Source: Bradyrhizobium nitroreducens (GTDB lineage: Bacteria; Pseudomonadota; Alphaproteobacteria; Rhizobiales; Xanthobacteraceae). From it: DNA of 64,000 bases. This document shows, one piece after another, positions 1 to 8,030 of the stretch. The translations under genes were made by a program, and so were the position numbers. How positions within the stretch are numbered: the first letter of the stretch is position 1; every line of letters begins with the position of its first letter. The notes beneath the pieces are model-generated. The model did not search any database. It saw only the letters and a program-made list of their open reading frames with translations, and had not been told where the DNA came from. The stretch spans positions 6,287,225-6,351,224 of the forward strand of contig NZ_LFJC01000003.1 in the NCBI RefSeq assembly GCF_002776695.1. Direction: 5' to 3'.

Positions 1-139
1 CGAGCGGCCGCACCGGCTGATGCGCCTTCTGCTTCGCCTTCATCGCGGAGGAGGCGGCGAGCATGCGCTTGAGCTCCGACAACGGCAGCTCATTGATGTC
101 GAGGAAGTGCTTCGGCGTCTTGGCGGGGGACTTGCTCAT
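1..139 (-). CDS. argF: Ornithine carbamoyltransferase, N-terminal part (cut by window edge)
   Basis: Only the first 46 codons are present. The translated start reads MSKSPAKTPKHFLDINELPL, matching the usual N-terminus of rhizobial ArgF (FLD, then an LS-x-LK stretch before the carbamoyl-phosphate site). The enzyme makes citrulline from ornithine and carbamoyl phosphate in arginine synthesis. Its ATG shares one base with the stop codon of argD (TGATG), so the two are translationally coupled in an argD-argF operon. The identification rests on a short segment plus the strong argD context. Confidence 0.8.
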   Translation of the reverse strand, partial: MSKSPAKTPKHFLDINELPLSELKRMLAASSAMKAKQKAHQPVRPL

Positions 140-1347
140 CAGCTTGCCGCCCGCTTGGTCTGACTGGACGAGATCGCGGCGCAGGCGCGCTCGAGCCTGA
201 TGACGCTGTCCTCGATCTCGGCTTCGGTGACGATCAAAGGCGGCAGGAAACGCACCACATTGTCGCCGGCGCCGACCGTGAGCAGTTTTTCGTTGCGCAG
301 GGCCGCGACGAGATCGCCCGAGGGCACCACGGCCTTGATCCCGATCAGGAGGCCCTCGCCGCGCACCTCGCTGACGATGTCGGGATGACGGTCGATCACG
401 GAGGCGAGCTTCTGCTTGAGCAGCAGCGACATCTTCTGCACGTGGTCGAAGAAGCCGGGCTTGAGCATGACGTCGAGCACGGCATTGGCCGCGGAGATCG
501 CGAGCGGATTACCGCCGAAGGTCGAACCGTGCGAGCCGGGGCCCATGCCCTCGGCGGCGTCGGCGGTGGCGAGGATGGCGCCGATCGGGAAACCGCCGCC
601 GAGCGCCTTCGCCAGCGACATGACATCGGGCACGACGCCGGTACGCTTGTAGGCGAAGAGCTCGCCGGTGCGGCCCATGCCGGTCTGCACCTCGTCGAAG
701 GCGAGCAAAATGTCGTGCTCATTGCAAAGCTCGCGCAGCGCCTTGAGGAAGGCGGGAGGCGCAGAACGAACGCCGCCCTCGCCCTGGATCGGCTCGATCA
801 GGATACCCGCGGTGTGCGGACCGATCGCCTTCTTCACGGCCTCGATGTCGCCATGCGGCACCTGGTCGAAACCATCCATCGGCGGACCGAACCCTTCGAG
901 ATATTTTGCAGAGCCGGTCGCAGCGAGCGTCGCCAGCGTACGGCCATGGAAGGCGCCTTCGAAGGTGATGATGCGATAGCGCTCCGGATCACCCTTGGAG
1001 AAGTGATGATGGCGGACCAGCTTGATCACGCCTTCCAGCGCCTCGGCGCCGGAATTGCAGAAGAAGACGAAGTCCGCAAAGCTCTCGTTGCACAGGCGCG
1101 CGGCGAGCTTCTCGCCGTCCGGGCTCTGGAACAGGTTCGACATGTGCCAGAGCTTGGTCGCCTGCTCCTGCAACGCCTTGACCAGCGCGGGATGGGCGTG
1201 GCCGAGCGCATTTACCGCGACGCCCGAGGTGAAATCGAGATAGCGATCGCCGTTGGTCGCGATCAGCCAGCAGCCTTCGCCGCGCTCGAAACCGAGGTTG
1301 GCCCTGGCGAAAACAGGGAGCAAATGCGGGGCTGCGCTGTTGGTCAT
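139..1347 (-). CDS. argD: Acetylornithine aminotransferase
   Basis: A 402-residue class III PLP aminotransferase that converts N-acetylglutamate semialdehyde to N-acetylornithine in arginine synthesis; it may also act on succinyl-diaminopimelate. Visible landmarks are the FCNSGAEA loop (residues 96-103), the FDEVQTGMGRTG segment around Asp218, and the PLP lysine Lys247 in SLAKALGGG. The start at 1347 (MTNSAAPHLL) is chosen because homologues begin close to this point; an in-frame extension upstream to 1455 has no family-like sequence. It is followed immediately by argF, with which it overlaps by one base. Confidence 0.93.
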   Translation of the reverse strand: MTNSAAPHLLPVFARANLGFERGEGCWLIATNGDRYLDFTSGVAVNALGHAHPALVKALQEQATKLWHMSNLFQSPDGEKLAARLCNESFADFVFFCNSGAEALEGVIKLVRHHHFSKGDPERYRIITFEGAFHGRTLATLAATGSAKYLEGFGPPMDGFDQVPHGDIEAVKKAIGPHTAGILIEPIQGEGGVRSAPPAFLKALRELCNEHDILLAFDEVQTGMGRTGELFAYKRTGVVPDVMSLAKALGGGFPIGAILATADAAEGMGPGSHGSTFGGNPLAISAANAVLDVMLKPGFFDHVQKMSLLLKQKLASVIDRHPDIVSEVRGEGLLIGIKAVVPSGDLVAALRNEKLLTVGAGDNVVRFLPPLIVTEAEIEDSVIRLERACAAISSSQTKRAAS

Positions 1348-1420
1348 GACGGTCACTTGAATGTTGCGGACGGTGCGATGCGCGCATTGCGCAACGCACC
1401 AGACCGGCCCGGAAAACGAA

Positions 1421-1447
1421 ACGTGCCGCCTTTTAAGGGCGGCACGT
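1421..1447. promoter_or_regulatory. Perfect 10-bp inverted repeat upstream of argD
   Basis: The arms ACGTGCCGCC (1421-1430) and GGCGGCACGT (1438-1447) are perfectly complementary around a 7-base AT-rich centre. The element lies about 75 bases upstream of the argD start. It could be an operator or a leader hairpin. No known alphaproteobacterial arginine regulator site is recognised in it. Confidence 0.4.
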
Positions 1448-1509
1448 GACACCATCTTATGCCCCGTGAAACCGGTGTCAATGGCAGCCGGAAAGCCTCA
1501 GGAAACGCT

Positions 1510-1723
1510 GATTCCGTAGTCTTGCGGTGGCGATTTTGCGGGTTTTTCGCCACGGAACATGTGGACGCGACTCGGCAGACTCTTGCGCGCGAGTCACGGC
1601 ATATTGTAGCGTTTGGACTGTCAGATACGACATCTCGTGCAGCGGTTCTGATCCCAAGAGTCCTCATGTACCGGCGTAAACGTTCGGGCGTCAGTTGAGC
1701 GCCCGGCGAGCCTTAAGGGATTC
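1510..1723. promoter_or_regulatory. Cluster of six GANTC (CcrM methylation) sites upstream of gcrA
   Basis: The argD-gcrA gap (1348-1804, 457 bases) holds no gene. In it GANTC occurs at 1510 (GATTC), 1569 (GACTC), 1578 (GACTC), 1591 (GAGTC), 1658 (GAGTC) and 1719 (GATTC). The chance expectation is about one per 256 bases. CcrM methylates GANTC in alphaproteobacteria and GcrA acts at promoters carrying methylated GANTC, so this is a plausible methylation-dependent control region for gcrA. The link is inference. Confidence 0.5.
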
Positions 1724-1804
1724 CGGCGGCACGGGTTTTTCGAAGCTTAGGCATTCGCCGCAAGGGCGCCAGGACGGCAGCCGCGTGGCGAGGGAAAGGG
1801 TGCA

Positions 1805-2317
1805 ATGACGGTTTTGACCTGGTCCGATGATCGCGTCGAGCAGCTCAAGAAGCTCTGGGAGGCCGGATTATCGGCCAGCCAGATCGCAGCTGAACTCGGC
1901 AATGTGACCCGCAATGCCGTGATCGGCAAAGTGCACAGGCTCGGTCTGTCCGGCCGCGCCAAGAGCCCTTCGTCGGCAGCGCCGCGGCCGCGCAAGGCGC
2001 GTCCCGCGCAGCACATGATGCGGGTCACCCGCCCGATCGCACGCGGCAACACTGCGCTGGCGCAGGCCTTCGAGGTCGAGGTCGAGGCCGAGCCCGTCAC
2101 CTACGACAACGTGGTGCCGATGAGCCAGCGGCTGTCGCTGCTCGAACTGAACGAGGCGACCTGCCACTGGCCGGTCGGCGATCCCTCGAGCCCGGATTTC
2201 TTCTTCTGCGGCGGCAAGGCGCTCTCCGGCCTTCCCTACTGCGCCCAGCATTCGCGCGTGGCGTATCAGCCGGCGGCGGATCGCCGGCGTGCGCCGGCCA
2301 AGCCGGGCCCGCGCTGA
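1805..2317 (+). CDS. gcrA: GcrA cell-cycle regulator
   Basis: A 170-residue GcrA. Residues 1-50 form the helix-turn-helix with the family opening LTWSDDRVEQLKKLWEAG and TRNAVIGKVHRLGL. The middle is basic and low complexity. The C-terminal domain keeps the CHWP, FCGG and YCAQH cysteine/histidine motifs. GcrA associates with RNA polymerase sigma70 and activates cell-cycle genes whose promoters carry CcrM-methylated GANTC sites. The gene stands alone, divergent from argD, and its upstream region is unusually rich in GANTC. The start ATG at 1805 has GAGGGAAAGGG a few bases before it. Confidence 0.94.
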   Translation: MTVLTWSDDRVEQLKKLWEAGLSASQIAAELGNVTRNAVIGKVHRLGLSGRAKSPSSAAPRPRKARPAQHMMRVTRPIARGNTALAQAFEVEVEAEPVTYDNVVPMSQRLSLLELNEATCHWPVGDPSSPDFFFCGGKALSGLPYCAQHSRVAYQPAADRRRAPAKPGPR

Positions 2318-2382
2318 GTTTGCGGAATTAGCTGACTGCAAGGACGGCAGCCGTCGTGCGATGACGGCTCAACACATCCGAT

Positions 2383-2516
2383 GTCGTCCCCGCGAACGCG
2401 GGGATCCATAACCACAGGGCGCAATTGTTGCGCGAGATGGTCACTCCGGGTCTTCGCCAAACCCCACCCTGTGGTTATGGATCCCGGGCTCGCGCTACGC
2501 GCGCCCCGGGATGACA
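2383..2516. repeat. Composite palindromic intergenic repeat with 18-bp perfect arms
   Basis: The arms at 2402-2419 (GGATCCATAACCACAGGG) and 2467-2484 are exact reverse complements. Outer GTCGTCCC...GGGATGACA ends complete the element. The inner text around 2448-2462 (TCTTCGCCAAAC) recurs in reverse complement near 14885-14897, beside a similar CATAATCACAGG, which shows it is a dispersed family. It lies between the gcrA and phoB 3' ends and could act as a bidirectional transcription stop. Confidence 0.65.
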
Positions 2517-2561
2517 GCTGAGCATGTGGCTGCAGCTCGCCAGACCAACCGTTCGCAACCC

Positions 2562-3269
2562 TCAGGTCGTCTCCGCCTTCGCGAAGCGATCGTCGAGGGC
2601 GTAGCCGGCGCCGCGGACGGTTCGGATCGGGTCCTGCTCGCGGCCGAGATTGAGCAGCTTGCGCAGGCGGCCGATATGGACGTCGACGGTGCGCTCGTCG
2701 ATGTAGATGTCACGGCCCCAGACGCTGTCGAGCAGCTGCTCGCGCGAGAACACGCGGCCGGGATGTTCCAGGAAGAACTCCAGCAGCCGATATTCGGTCG
2801 GGCCGAGATCGATCGGGCGGCCCGAGCGCGCCACGCGGCGCTTGTCGCGGTCGAGCTCGATGTCGCCATAGGCCAGCACAGTCGCCAGCCGCTCGGGACT
2901 GGCGCGCCGCAGCAGTCCCTTCACGCGCGCCAGGAGCTCCGGCACCGAGAACGGCTTGACGATGTAGTCGTCGGCGCCGGTGGCAAGACCCCGCACCCGC
3001 TCGCTCTCCTCGCCGCGCGCGGTGAGCATGATGATCGGCAGCTGCTTGGTCTCGGGACGGGTGCGCAGCCGCCGGCACAGCTCGATGCCGGAGAGGCCCG
3101 GCAGCATCCAGTCGAGCACGATCAGGTCGGGGATGTGTTCCTTGAGGCGGGTGTCGGCGTCGTCGCCGCGCATGACCGTCTCGACGTCATAGCCGTCGCC
3201 TTCGAGGTTGTAGCGGAGAAGCTCGGTGAGAGCTTCCTCGTCCTCAACCACCATAATGCGTGCGCCCAT
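2562..3269 (-). CDS. phoB: Phosphate regulon response regulator PhoB
   Basis: A 235-residue OmpR-class response regulator. The receiver domain (1-120) has the acidic pair Asp10/Glu11, the phosphoacceptor Asp53 in VLDWMLPG, Thr83 and Lys105 in VKPF. The C-terminal winged helix (about 130-228) contains the GPTEYRLLEFF and RTVDVHIGRLRK segments typical of PhoB. Phosphorylated by PhoR under phosphate limitation, it activates pho-box promoters. It is the last gene of phoR-pstSCAB-phoU-phoB, 23 bases after phoU. The start at 3269 (MGARIMVVEDE) fits the family. Confidence 0.95.
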   Translation of the reverse strand: MGARIMVVEDEEALTELLRYNLEGDGYDVETVMRGDDADTRLKEHIPDLIVLDWMLPGLSGIELCRRLRTRPETKQLPIIMLTARGEESERVRGLATGADDYIVKPFSVPELLARVKGLLRRASPERLATVLAYGDIELDRDKRRVARSGRPIDLGPTEYRLLEFFLEHPGRVFSREQLLDSVWGRDIYIDERTVDVHIGRLRKLLNLGREQDPIRTVRGAGYALDDRFAKAETT

Positions 3270-3292
3270 GGTGTCGTCGCTCCTTAAAGTCT

Positions 3293-4009
3293 TCAGGTAT
3301 TCGGGATCGTCGTGGCGAAGGTGGTCATGTCGCCCTTCGGCCGCTTGTCGGTGATCGCCTGGCCCTCGATCATGTAGAACACGGTCTCGGCGATGTTGGT
3401 GGCGTGGTCGCCGATCCGCTCGATGTTCTTGGCGCAGAACATCAGATGGATGCAGAACGAGATGTTGCGCGGATCCTCCATCATGTAGGTGAGGAGCTCG
3501 CGGAACAGCGAGGTGCAGATCGCGTCGACCTCCTCGTCGCCCTTCCACACCGCCATCGCCGCCGGCAGATCGTGCGCGGCATAGGCGTCCAGCACGCTCT
3601 TGACCTGCTGCTGCACGAGGTCGGTCATGTGCTCGAGGCCGCGGAACAGTTTCAGCGGATGGAAGTCGGTCTCGAGCGCGGCGACGCGCTTGCCCATGTT
3701 CTTGGCGAGGTCGCCGATGCGCTCGAGATCGGTCGCAACGCGCATGGCGCCGACGATCTCGCGCAGATCGACCGCCATCGGCTGGCGTCGTGCGATGGTG
3801 AGCACGGCGCGTTCCTCGATGCGCTTCTGCAACGCGTCGAGATCGGCGTCGATGGTCACGACGCGCTGACCGAGCGCGACGTCGCGGCGGATCAACGCGT
3901 CGACGGAATCGACGATCATGCGCTCGGCGATGCCGCCCATCTCCGCGACCAGGCGGGTGAGTTCCTGGAGGTCGGTGTCGAAGGCCTTTGCGGTATGTTC
4001 GGTACCCAT
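3293..4009 (-). CDS. phoU: Phosphate transport/signalling regulator PhoU
   Basis: A 238-residue all-helical PhoU with the two tandem three-helix repeats: one around DLEKIGDLA-type residues (here TDLERIGDLAKNM) and a second with KNIERIGDHATNIAE. These E-R-I-G-D motifs bind metal clusters and contact PhoR and PstB. PhoU transmits the activity of the Pst transporter to PhoR and keeps the regulon off when phosphate is plentiful. It lies 11 bases after pstB and directly before phoB. Confidence 0.95.
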   Translation of the reverse strand: MGTEHTAKAFDTDLQELTRLVAEMGGIAERMIVDSVDALIRRDVALGQRVVTIDADLDALQKRIEERAVLTIARRQPMAVDLREIVGAMRVATDLERIGDLAKNMGKRVAALETDFHPLKLFRGLEHMTDLVQQQVKSVLDAYAAHDLPAAMAVWKGDEEVDAICTSLFRELLTYMMEDPRNISFCIHLMFCAKNIERIGDHATNIAETVFYMIEGQAITDKRPKGDMTTFATTIPNT

Positions 4010-4020
4010 ATTGCGTCTCC

Positions 4021-4842
4021 TCAGCCGAACCGGCCGGTGATGTAGTCCTGCGTGCGCCGGTCGGTCGGCGACGTGAAGATCTTGCTGGTGTCGTCGAACT
4101 CGATCAGCTCGCCCAGATACATGAAGGCGGTCTTGTCGGAGACGCGCGCCGCCTGCTGCATGTTGTGGGTGACGATCGCGATCGTGTAGTTCTCGGACAG
4201 CTCCTGGATCAGCTCCTCGACCTTGGCGGTCGAGATCGGGTCGAGCGCCGAGCAGGGCTCGTCGAACAGGATCACCTCGGGCCGCACCGCGACGGTGCGG
4301 GCGATGCACAGGCGCTGCTGCTGGCCGCCGGAGAGCGACAGGCCGGAGGCGTTGAGCTTGTCCTTGACCTCGTTCCACAGCGCGCCGCCGCGCAGCGCCT
4401 TCTCGACGCGGTCGTCCATCTCGGACTTGGAGATCTTCTCGTAGAGGCGGATGCCGAAGGCGATGTTCTCGTAGATCGTCATCGGGAACGGCGTCGGCTT
4501 CTGGAACACCATGCCGACCCGGGCGCGCAGCAGATTGAGGTCGAGCTTGGGGTCGAGGATGTTGGTCTGATCGAGCATCAGCTGGCCGGTGGCGCGCTGG
4601 CCCGGATAGAGGTCGTACATCCGGTTGAAGATGCGCAGCAGGGTCGACTTGCCGCAGCCGGACGGGCCGATGAACGCCGTGACGCGGTTGGCGCCCAGCG
4701 TCAGGTTGATGTTCTTCAGCGCGTGGTGCTCGCCGTAATAGAAGTTGAGGTTGCGCACCGTCACCTTGGCGGGCGCCTCGGGCAGCACCGGCGCCTGCGG
4801 AAGGCCACCGGAGGCGCTCATCGATACGGAAAGTTCACTCAT
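4021..4842 (-). CDS. pstB: Phosphate ABC transporter ATP-binding protein PstB
   Basis: A 273-residue ABC ATPase with Walker A GPSGCGKST (residues 59-67), signature LSGGQQQRLCIAR, Walker B VILFDEPCSALDP and a switch histidine in IVTHNMQQA. The FNRMYDLYP and FQKPTPFPM stretches are specific to PstB. It powers high-affinity phosphate uptake through PstA/PstC. Its ATG overlaps the pstA stop by four bases (ATGA), so the two are coupled. The start at 4842 gives a normal family length with a short extra N-terminus. Confidence 0.96.
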   Translation of the reverse strand: MSELSVSMSASGGLPQAPVLPEAPAKVTVRNLNFYYGEHHALKNINLTLGANRVTAFIGPSGCGKSTLLRIFNRMYDLYPGQRATGQLMLDQTNILDPKLDLNLLRARVGMVFQKPTPFPMTIYENIAFGIRLYEKISKSEMDDRVEKALRGGALWNEVKDKLNASGLSLSGGQQQRLCIARTVAVRPEVILFDEPCSALDPISTAKVEELIQELSENYTIAIVTHNMQQAARVSDKTAFMYLGELIEFDDTSKIFTSPTDRRTQDYITGRFG

Positions 4843-5690
4843 TTTGCGGTCCTCTCGGCGCCAAGGATGCGCGCGCCAATGTTCAGGGCAAGCACGGTCA
4901 GGGTGATGAGCAGTGCGCCGCTCCACGCCAGCTGCTTCCAGTAGGCGTAGGGGCTCTGCACGAAGTTGTTGATGGTGACGGGCAGGTTGGCCATCGTCTT
5001 GTTCAGGCCGAGGCTGAAGAACTGGTTCGACAGCGCGGTGAAGAGCAGCGGCGCGGTCTCGCCCGCGACGCGTGCGGTGGCGAGCAGCACGCCGGTGATG
5101 AGGCCCGACCGGGCCGCACGATAGGCGATGCGCTTGATCACCAGAGAGCGCGGCAGGCCCAGCGCCGAGGCCGCCTCACGCAGCGGATTCGGCACCAGCA
5201 GCAGCATGTCCTCGGTGGTGCGCAGCACGACCGGGATCACGATGACGGCGAGCGCGAGCGCGCCCGCGATCGCGGAGAAGCCACGCATCGGCACCACCAC
5301 CGCGCCGTAGATGAACAGGCCGATGATGATCGAGGGCGCCGAGAGCAGGATGTCGTTGATGAAGCGGATCACCGAGGTCAGGCGATCGTTGCGGCCGTAT
5401 TCGGCAAGGTAGGTGCCGGCGAACAGGCCGAGCGGCGCGCCGATGCCGACGCCGATCAACGTCATGATGATCGAGCCGACGATCGCGTTGCGCAGGCCGC
5501 CTTCGGTCGAGCCCGGAGGCGGCGTGTCCGCGACGAAGATCTCGAGATTGAGGCCGGCCAGGCCGTTGTAGAGCAGCGTGACCAGGATCAGCGCGAGCCA
5601 GGTGACGCCGAAGGCGGCCGCGGCGAAGCAGAGCCCGCGGATGACGATGTCCACGCGGCGACGACGCGAATAGATCGGATTGAGCGCCAT
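4839..5690 (-). CDS. pstA: Phosphate ABC transporter permease PstA
   Basis: A 283-residue inner-membrane permease with about six hydrophobic segments and the LREAASALGLPRSLV version of the EAA loop that docks PstB. The segment TPPPGSTEGGLRNAIVGS is characteristic of PstA. It forms the phosphate channel with PstC. It starts 4 bases after pstC ends and overlaps pstB by four bases, as expected of a tightly coupled pst operon. Confidence 0.95.
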   Translation of the reverse strand: MALNPIYSRRRRVDIVIRGLCFAAAAFGVTWLALILVTLLYNGLAGLNLEIFVADTPPPGSTEGGLRNAIVGSIIMTLIGVGIGAPLGLFAGTYLAEYGRNDRLTSVIRFINDILLSAPSIIIGLFIYGAVVVPMRGFSAIAGALALAVIVIPVVLRTTEDMLLLVPNPLREAASALGLPRSLVIKRIAYRAARSGLITGVLLATARVAGETAPLLFTALSNQFFSLGLNKTMANLPVTINNFVQSPYAYWKQLAWSGALLITLTVLALNIGARILGAERTAK

Positions 5691-5694
5691 GACC

Positions 5695-6693
5695 TTACTT
5701 CCCCGCCTTCTTGTCCAGCCGCATCAGCATCAGCCGCGCGGCGGCCAGCACGAAGAACGTCAGCACGAACAGGAGCAAGCCGAGCAGGATCAGGCCGGAC
5801 TGGTGCAGGCCGTCGCTCTCGGCGAACTCGGATGCGATCGCCGCCGAGATCGTGGTGCCCGGCGCGAAGATCGATGAGGAGATGCGGAACGAGTTGCCGA
5901 TGATGAAGGTCACCGCCATGGTCTCGCCGAGCGCGCGGCCCAGCGCCAGCATGACGCCGCCGATGATGCCGACGCGGGTGTAGGGGATCACCACGCTGCG
6001 GACGACTTCCCAGGTGGTGCAGCCGACGCCGTAAGCGGCCTCCTTCAACACCGGCGGCACCGTCTTGAACACGTCGACCGAGATCGAGGTGATGAAGGGC
6101 AGCACCATGATGGCGAGGATCAGCGCGGCGTTGAACGTGCTGAGATAGGACGGGGGACCTGCGAAGATCGCGCCCAGCACCGGGACGCCGTCGAAGATCC
6201 TGATCATAAGGGGCTGGAAGGTGTTGGCCAGGAACGGGCCCAGCACGAAGAAGCCCCACATGCCGTAGATGATCGAGGGAATGCCGGCGAGCAGCTCGAT
6301 CGCCATGCCGATCGGGCGGCGCAGCCATTGCGGGCAGAGCTCGGTGAGGAAGATCGCAATGCCGAGACCGACGGGAATCGCGATCAGCATCGCGATGAAG
6401 GAGGTGACGAGCGTGCCGTACATCGGCCCGAGCGCGCCGAGCACGGGCGGATCGGCCGACGGCGCCCAGCGCTGCGTCCACAGGAAGGAGAAGCCGTATG
6501 CTTTCATCGCCGGGAACGCGCCGACGATCAGCGAGATGATGATGCCGCCGAGGATCAGCAACACCGAGATCGCGGACAACCGCGTGATCCAGTAGAAGGT
6601 GACGTCGCCGAGCTTGAACGCGCCCAAGGCCTTGGCGCGGTCATACGGTCCGGCATCGTCGATTACATCGCTCTGAACGGCCATCTCTGCCAC
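5695..6693 (-). CDS. pstC: Phosphate ABC transporter permease PstC
   Basis: A 332-residue permease with a long cytoplasmic N-terminus and about six membrane segments. Family landmarks are FLWTQRWAP, ELCPQWLRRPIGMAIELLAGIPSIIYGMW-type text (residues about 120-150), and the loop LKEAAYGVGCTTWEVV that contacts PstB. It pairs with PstA to move phosphate delivered by PstS. It lies downstream of pstS, separated by 173 bases that contain a dispersed palindromic repeat, which may lower expression of the distal genes relative to pstS. Confidence 0.95.
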   Translation of the reverse strand: MAEMAVQSDVIDDAGPYDRAKALGAFKLGDVTFYWITRLSAISVLLILGGIIISLIVGAFPAMKAYGFSFLWTQRWAPSADPPVLGALGPMYGTLVTSFIAMLIAIPVGLGIAIFLTELCPQWLRRPIGMAIELLAGIPSIIYGMWGFFVLGPFLANTFQPLMIRIFDGVPVLGAIFAGPPSYLSTFNAALILAIMVLPFITSISVDVFKTVPPVLKEAAYGVGCTTWEVVRSVVIPYTRVGIIGGVMLALGRALGETMAVTFIIGNSFRISSSIFAPGTTISAAIASEFAESDGLHQSGLILLGLLLFVLTFFVLAAARLMLMRLDKKAGK

Positions 6694-6744
6694 GCCGATC
6701 CCCTGTACCCGTTATATACGCTTGTTCTTGATGTTTTTGGTGCC

Positions 6745-6856
6745 GTGCCCCGGATGCGGTGCAGCGCGAAGCGGTGCGCCGCTGATCCGGGGCCTAGCGT
6801 TTGTGGGTCCCGGCTCTGCGGAGCAGCACTACGTGCTGCACCGCGTCCGGGACACG
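6745..6856. repeat. Dispersed palindromic repeat, family A (copy 1), between pstS and pstC
   Basis: It begins GTGCCCCGGATGCGGTGCAG and ends GCTGCACCGCGTCCGGGACA, so its ends are imperfect inverted repeats. The same pattern occurs at 35574-35714, 52236-52365 and 56944-57073. Placed in the 173-base gap between pstS and pstC, its hairpins could protect or attenuate the pstS transcript. Confidence 0.7.
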
Positions 6857-6866
6857 ATAGCTTTAC

Positions 6867-7880
6867 CTAGCTCTTGATCTCGGCAGCCCAGGTCTTCTCG
6901 ATCTGCTTGACGACGGTGTCCGGCATCGGGATGTAGTCGAGCTCCTCGGCCGCCTTGTCGCCCTTCGTGAAGGCCCAGCGGAAGAACTTGATGGCTTCCT
7001 GCGAAGCCGCCTTGTCGGTGGCGTCCTTGTGCATGAGGATGAAGGTCGCCGCCGTGATCGGCCAGGACTTCTCGCCGGGCTGGTCGGTCAGGATGACGTA
7101 GTAGCCGGGCGCCTTGGCCCAGTCGGCGTTGGAGGCGGCCGCCTGGAAAGCTTCGACGGTCGGCTGCACGGTCTTGCCGGCCTTGTTGACGAGACCGGTA
7201 TAGGTCAGCTTGTTCTGCTTGGCATAGGCATACTCGACGTAGCCGATCGAGTTCTTGGTCTGGCCGATGTTGCCCGACACGCCTTCGTTGCCCTTGGCGC
7301 CGACGCCAACCGGCCACTCGACCGCGGTGCCCTCACCGACCTTGCTCTTCCAGTCCGCACTGGCCTTGGAGAGGTAGTTGGTGAAGTTGAAGGTGGTGCC
7401 CGACCCGTCCGAACGGCGGACCACGGTGATCGCATCCGACGGCAGCTTGACGTTCGGATTGAGCTTCTTGATGGCCGGATCGTCCCACTTGGTGATCTTG
7501 CCGAGATAGACGTTGGCCAGCGTCTCGCCGTCGAACACCATCTCGCCCGGCTTCACGCCCTCGAGGTTGACCACGGGAACGATGGCGCCCATCACCATCG
7601 GCCACTGGACGAGGCCGTCCTTCTCGAGCTGCTCAGCCTTGAGCGGCATGTCGGTCGCGCCGAAGGTCACGGTCTTGGCCTGGATCTGCTTGATGCCGCC
7701 GCCGGAGCCGATCGACTGGTAGTTCAGACCGTTACCGGTCTCCTTTTTGTAGGCGTCAGCCCACTTCGAATAGATCGGGAACGGGAACGTCGCGCCGGCG
7801 CCGGTGATGTCGGCAGCAAAGGCCGCCGTCGTCGAAGCGGCAACCATGCCGGCAACGACGATCGTCTTGAGGAAATTCAT
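6867..7880 (-). CDS. pstS: Periplasmic phosphate-binding protein PstS
   Basis: A 337-residue secreted binding protein. Residues 1-22 are a Sec signal peptide ending AFA before ADITGAGATFPFP, the canonical mature start. Phosphate-contact segments are visible: GATFPFPIYSKW, SIGSGGGIKQI, and RRSDGSGTTFNFTNYL, then GNEGVSGNI. The start at 7880 is preferred over an upstream in-frame Met at 8003, because only it puts the signal peptide at the N-terminus. A Pho box lies 100 bases upstream. Confidence 0.96.
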   Translation of the reverse strand: MNFLKTIVVAGMVAASTTAAFAADITGAGATFPFPIYSKWADAYKKETGNGLNYQSIGSGGGIKQIQAKTVTFGATDMPLKAEQLEKDGLVQWPMVMGAIVPVVNLEGVKPGEMVFDGETLANVYLGKITKWDDPAIKKLNPNVKLPSDAITVVRRSDGSGTTFNFTNYLSKASADWKSKVGEGTAVEWPVGVGAKGNEGVSGNIGQTKNSIGYVEYAYAKQNKLTYTGLVNKAGKTVQPTVEAFQAAASNADWAKAPGYYVILTDQPGEKSWPITAATFILMHKDATDKAASQEAIKFFRWAFTKGDKAAEELDYIPMPDTVVKQIEKTWAAEIKS

Positions 7881-7979
7881 GCTGGTCTCCATTGGGGGGA
7901 GCGAAGCGCCATCCGCGCCCGATCGCGCTCCCCACGCCGCCCCTTTAGGAGCGGTCGGCTGTGCTTTTACGAAGGTTTC

Positions 7980-7997
7980 GTGACAGTCGGATGACAC
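7980..7997 (-). promoter_or_regulatory. Pho box upstream of pstS
   Basis: On the minus strand the 18 bases read GTGTCATCCGACTGTCAC, two 7-base TGTCAT-like units separated by 4 bases, matching the rhizobial/enterobacterial pho box (CTGTCAT-N4-CTGTCAT) with only minor deviations. It is about 100 bases upstream of the pstS start, inside the phoR-pstS gap. This implies a PhoB-controlled promoter for pstS and the genes after it, separate from phoR. Confidence 0.75.
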
Positions 7998-8030
7998 GCG
8001 CAAGCGATTGAAATCACTCGCGTTTCTATC

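Noticed and set aside
1353..1667. A 104-codon minus-strand frame in the argD-gcrA gap
   Set aside because: No family resemblance; it overlaps the promoter region with GANTC sites and the inverted repeat.
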